Shown here: positions 60,050 through 64,000 of the stretch, piece after piece
How the letters are laid out: each line of letters starts with the position of its first letter
How positions within the stretch are numbered: position 1 is the first letter of the stretch
From: Lamellibrachia columna
Taxonomy: Eukaryota; Annelida; Polychaeta; Sabellida; Siboglinidae
Direction of reading: 5' to 3'
NCBI GenBank assembly: GCA_963662155.1
Contig: OY759261.1
Location: forward strand, 64,098,417-64,162,416
Length of the DNA stretch: 64,000 nt
Notes under the pieces: generated by a model
Told to the model about the DNA's origin: nothing
The model's database searches: none
Seen by the model: only the letters and a program-made list of their open reading frames with translations
Translations under genes and position numbers: made by a program

Positions 60050-60375
60050 TATCAAGTCTCCAGGCTGACGGTATGATGGTCTGGTGCACGGGCAACTGAA
60101 TCAACTTGGGCCTTTATAACTAATATATACTTAGTATATATTAGTTATAAAGGCCCAAGTTGATTCAGTTGCCCGTGGTCTGGTGAGTCTCTTGACTTCT
60201 TACAGCACATTCTTGAGTAACAGTTCCTCCTCCAATGTTACTACACCTTAGAACCTGAAAATAAAACACTACAAATATTATATACTGCAATATTTTGAGG
60301 ATTTATTGGGAGTATGGATATATGAATATTATAAGATTTGTCCAGTTAATTTTAAGAATTCTGTACATGAAAAAA
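60050..60375 (-). repeat. inverse copy of the 29.84-30.08 kb segment
   Basis: The reverse complement of 29835-30075 (from CTGAAAATAAAACACTACAA through ATGATGGTCTGG) recurs here, about 90% alike, interrupted by the 90 bp palindrome at 60086. This marks both as copies of one dispersed element. Confidence 0.8.
60086..60175. mobile_element. 90 bp perfect-palindrome insertion with target duplication
   Basis: Two 42 bp arms (60089-60130 and 60134-60175) are exact reverse complements around a 3 nt loop, starting CGGGCAACTGAATCAACTTG. TGGTCTGGT stands on both sides (60077-60085 and 60176-60184). The unoccupied site is seen at 30031-30039. It fits a miniature foldback (MITE-like) element with an 8-9 bp duplication. 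Confidence 0.85.
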
Positions 60376-60869
60376 TTGGGTAAAGCCAAAGGTGCATTAA
60401 CCTGGCCGAAATTATTAACGCTATTAAATAACATTTTTTTCCTAATTTTTTTCGATGTTAATGTGTTCTTTGCATCACTCCCCCATCGGATCAGGTACAA
60501 AACGGACATACATTTGTAAAAAATATTGTGTTTGAGCGCACTTTTAGTGCCCAAAACAACGCTATTACCGGCAATAGCCGGTCTTGTTAATATGGCGATC
60601 ATCCGAAATGTGCTGTAACAATATCACGGTGGCATCAGAACCGGAAAGGCGATTTCACTGTCAAATATTTCTTACCGCAGTGTAACAAAATACAAAAAAT
60701 AGAAGAAAAAGTGCAATTTAATGTTACGAAAAACTCTAAAAATCGACAGTTTAATGTTAAAAAGCCCCAAAAATCGAACCGGACAGGTGATTTCACTGAC
60801 AAATATCTTGTACGCAGTCTAAGAAAAAAAATAGAGTTCAATTTAATTGTGAAAATCCAAAAAATAATC

Positions 60870-61612
60870 CACCGACAAATATCTTGACAAAAAATATAAG
60901 ATAATGTAAAAAAAAGCAAAGACATCGCACATATATAAAAAAATAATAAAAAGTTCACATATCGTGCAACTATCTTTAAATCTTATTCATAAGTCATAAA
61001 CAAGTGTCTTGCTTGCCCAAAATCACACAATTCAGTAATAAATAGAGCAAAGAGGAAACTACTGTGGATGCAGCAGCACAGGAACCGCCAACGACGTCTC
61101 TCGTCACGGCTAGCGTGTGTATTCGCGACGAATGCCCATGAACAAAATTGCTCACTAGCAGTGAACTTCGCCCAGCAGTCGCCCGAAGACACAAAACGGC
61201 TCTTTTCAGAGCCAACCATACTTTCACAAAATAGTTGCTAATTTGCGTGTGAACGATGTCTAGGTTTGAATAATTCCATTGTAGATATCAATTAATGAAA
61301 ATATCTCGATAAATTTGGTCCTCGAAATTCACCATTCATTCCAAAACGACAACATCTTTTTGTAGTGAAATGTCCAATTTTCCTCATGATACTGTCCAAA
61401 CATTAATAATGTCAAAAATAAACACTTCAATGTCCCCTGAAGAATTATTTATTACTGAATTGTGTGATTTGGGCAAGCAAGACACTTGTTTATGAGTAAG
61501 ATTTAAAGATATTTGCACCATCTGTTAACTTTTAATAATTTTTTCATATATGTGCGATGTCTTTGCTTTTTTTTACATTATCTTATATTTTTTGTCGAGA
61601 TATTTGTCGGAA
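60870..61612. mobile_element. foldback element with about 170 bp inverted arms
   Basis: About 60872-61041 and 61439-61612 are inverted copies (CGACAAATATCTTGACAAAA, then AATATAAGATAATGTAAAA, ending CACAATTCAGTAATAAATA). They enclose about 400 bp of GC-richer sequence with a 77-codon minus frame of unknown meaning. The target duplication could not be identified. Confidence 0.6.
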
Positions 61613-61740
61613 GATTTTTATTGTTACTATTTAAGGTATATAATTATGCTGTCATACGATTGTTGTGTGGCTATAATATATATATAATACCAATAAAATA
61701 TCAGCGACAACACTAACAGAGCCGGGGACTTCTTGCCTGT

Positions 61741-61805
61741 AATATATATATATATATATATACAGTGTGTGTGTGCGTGTGTGTATATATGTGTATATAT
61801 GATAT

Positions 61806-61845
<40 letters not shown>

Positions 61846-61990
61846 TACAGTGTGTGTGTGCGTGTGTGTATATATATGTATATATTATATATACTATATA
61901 TATATACATATACTATATATATATATTATATAATATTTTATGATATATGTATAGACACTGCATATATATGATATATGTATGTATATATAT
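61741..61990. repeat. compound (TA)n/(TG)n microsatellite
   Basis: Two near copies of TACAGTGTGTGTGTGCGTGT, each between long TA runs. Confidence 0.93.
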
Positions 61991-62000
61991 ATTATATGTA

Positions 62001-62209
62001 TGGGTTGATTAGGAGAAATATAACATACTAGGAAGAAAGCTAATTATACCTCTGTATAAAGCAACAGTTAGACCTCATATGCATAATATATATATATTAT
62101 ATGTATATATATATATATATATAGTATGTATATGAGGTCTAATTGTTGCTTTATACAGAGGTATAATTAGCTTTCTTCCTAGTATGTTATATTTCTCCTA
62201 ATCAACCCA
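62001..62209. repeat. 84 bp inverted duplication of LINE sequence around AT loop
   Basis: TGGGTTGATTAGGAGAAATA at 62001 is mirrored at the end of 62209. The arms are 84 bp with about one mismatch, separated by an AT-rich spacer of about 40 bp. Each arm encodes part of the same RT C-terminal motif on opposite strands. Confidence 0.88.
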
Positions 62210-62400
62210 CGAATTTGATTACCCTTTGAAGCGCAATATCACACTGCTCTGAAACTATCAGTAACAGTAGTACCCAGAACAGTATCTCCCATTTTATTGT
62301 TTACATACAAGTTCCCATGTCCTGTATGTAGGCATTTGCATTTCCCAAAATTGAGTGTAGATCGTTTTGTAAATGTTGTTTATCACCACCAGTATTAACC
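62125..62400 (-). mobile_element. non-LTR retrotransposon fragment (RT C-terminal part)
   Basis: On the minus strand the frames read GKCKCLHTGHGNLYVNNK, MGDTVLGTTVTDS and GRKLIIPLYKATVRPH. This is the order seen after the RT core of CR1/Jockey-like ORF2 proteins (the GKCK-x-L-H-x-G block and the LYKATVRPHLEY block). Frameshifted and internally deleted. Confidence 0.75.
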
Positions 62401-62719
62401 TTTCTAATCTGGGATGTAAAATGGGAGGAAAATAATAAATCAAATAAATTAAATAAGACAAAATAATAATAATAAATATCGAATAAGATTAAAGCCGGTA
62501 AGTCTATTCTATCTTGTATATTCCTTTCGGAAAAGGGAAGTATTTAACTGCCATTGAAAACTATCACAACTGTTAGAGTTTCTAAAATACATACGATAAC
62601 GATAAAACATGTCCGATTGACCAACTGATGCGAATTGGGAATAATGACCTGAATCTGAGCATGGAATAATCGATGGTCTTTTAATAAAAATAAGAGACCA
62701 ATGACGTGAGTGACGCTTA

Positions 62720-62960
62720 GCCATTATCTGCCAATGTGACTATATTTCAAGTCGCCGGCTCGGGCTATTTGGTTGCACCTCCTATCGGTCGGTGGAGAGA
62801 CCAATCCACAGTCACCGAGTCTCTTATGATTGCTTATCGAGCAGCTCTCAGGGGAGAGATTTGTCGGCCCCCAGACCATTGTGTAGTCCTCCACCCAAAC
62901 TACTGACAATCCCTATGTGTTGAGCTAGCAACCTCTTATGACAACACGGCTACCCGTTTA
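62720..62960. other. GC-rich short repeat-like segment
   Basis: Sequence such as GTTGAGCTAGCAACCTCTTA and ACAACACGGCTACCCGTTTA looks like a short dispersed repeat. No boxes or frame could be confirmed. Confidence 0.25.
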
Positions 62961-63188
62961 TATAGTAGGTACACCCTTTTTAGATGAATTTGTGGTGTGA
63001 ACTCTTGAAACATGTTAATTTTACATGTATCGGACGTAACAACATCTAATTAAACAATTTATTAATTAGAATGTTTCTTATATGGCATAGTTCAAGTTGT
63101 AATGCAACAAAATGTATAACATGCATTAATAATATTACTAGTCTATGTTATTGATATTGAATTATGCAGATTCAGTGGTGGTAATTTT

Positions 63189-63223
63189 GCGCATGCGCCG
63201 GAAGTGCTCAATCTAAGATGGCG
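63189..63223 (+). promoter_or_regulatory. TATA-less promoter-like cluster
   Basis: GCGCATGCGC (NRF1-type, 63189-63198), CCGGAAGTG (ETS-type, 63198-63206) and AAGATGGCG (YY1-type, 63215-63223) lie within 35 bp in an AT-rich area. Together they are typical of TATA-less housekeeping start sites. The gene would lie near or beyond the window edge, on either strand. Confidence 0.5.
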
Positions 63224-63534
63224 CCTACAACAACGTCGGCCCGTTAACTGTCATCAATAACACTACCTTGGGAATGCAACACACTACAAGTAAAAAAAGG
63301 TTATTATTTTGCCAACAGTATCATCGAAGAGTTGTATTCACTGGTATTATCTTTTTATTATCTATGAATTTAGTCAATCACATCGCCCTTACTTTGTGGA
63401 ACAAATGCGCACAACAGACACGTTAACCAACAGTCAGTCAAAATGCTTAGAAAGTGTATCGTCTCCATCCCATTGAAGAACAACTAATATATCCATTAAA
63501 CACAGGGCCTACATTAACCTGCTAAACTACGCAA

Positions 63535-63630
63535 ATCCGACATTCTACCTAATATAGATTCGAACTAGGGCTACGTCATTAGAACTCTCCAGTGCGGCAA
63601 CAGTCTATCCACATTTTGCAAGCGGCTAAT
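63535..63630 (-). mobile_element. possible tRNA-like SINE head
   Basis: Reverse strand shows TGGATAGACTG (A-box-like) and AGTTCGAATCT (B-box-like) at a spacing of about 45-50 nt. Too imperfect for a tRNA gene. Confidence 0.3.
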
Positions 63631-64000
63631 ACAGAATCATGAGTTGTATCAGAAGAAGAAAAATATAGTTGTCACTAGTAATTAACCTGTCCAATACATT
63701 AATCACAACTCCATATGAAATGTCCAATCGTCTGTAGAATTCGAGCAGAAAGGGCATATGTATCAAAATTAATACTATATGAAATATGTGTGTTCCATTG
63801 AATATATATTATTTATTTACAAAGCCAAATAAAGTTTATACACAAACCTAACTTTTCATCGCAATGAGAATCGAGGCCGTAATTGTGTTCAAACCAGTGG
63901 CACTTCTTCGGTGGTATTGCGCATCCTGTTAAGTCACGAAGTCCCTGTTTATGATCCGCCGTTTGTTTTCATAGTAGCTGTTTCGTATCATCTCTTTCTT

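Overview
The window is animal nuclear DNA. It has GT-AG introns, LRR-encoding exons of 81-87 bp, tRNA-derived SINEs, degenerate non-LTR retrotransposons, hAT-like, TA-target and TTAA-target DNA transposons, and a very heavy load of micro- and minisatellites. An NLR gene that starts with a DZIP3-like HEPN domain, next to this repeat landscape, fits a marine invertebrate (mollusc, brachiopod, or basal deuterostome such as a lancelet). I cannot fix the species from sequence alone.

Minus strand, 21.07 to 8.14 kb: one complete-looking gene. Eleven exons join in frame (2937 nt, 978 residues plus stop) into a HEPN-NACHT-LRR protein. The HEPN exon keeps an R-x4-H nuclease-type motif. The single large NACHT exon keeps Walker A, Walker B and the F-x-H-x-T-x-Q-E-F motif. 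Eight small exons each encode one LRR in a constant intron phase. Two LRR introns are filled by minisatellites of about 1.2 and 3.2 kb. The likely role, from family knowledge, is an intracellular NLR-type sensor with an RNA-cleaving or RNA-binding N-terminal effector.

Plus strand, about 30.8 to 51.2 kb: exons of a second gene, apparently a secreted or membrane protein with a dibasic cleavage site, an EGF-like start (NPCMNQGVC) and a hydrophilic C-terminal tail, followed by an AATAAA signal. Several exons need frame changes or contain stops. Because the NLR gene shows none over eleven exons, decay of this locus is more likely than general sequence error. Its introns are packed with tandem repeats, several of which carry copies of the neighbouring splice site.

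Mobile elements: a transposase-like remnant (28.7-30.1 kb); a 2.72 kb hAT-like element with 8 bp target duplications, itself carrying a nested 0.94 kb Tigger/pogo-like element (35.87-38.59 kb); a 1.14 kb TTAA-flanked element inserted in a tandem repeat (41.94-43.08 kb); a 0.84 kb hAT-like element (26.5-27.4 kb); a 90 bp perfect-palindrome insertion whose empty site exists elsewhere in the window (60.09 kb); four LINE remnants; and three or more SINE copies, one with its tRNA-like head amplified into an 18 bp tandem array. The outer regions (1-6.6, 22.7-28.7, 53.2-64 kb) contain few convincing exons. A TATA-less promoter-like cluster (NRF1, ETS and YY1-type motifs) lies at 63.19 kb.
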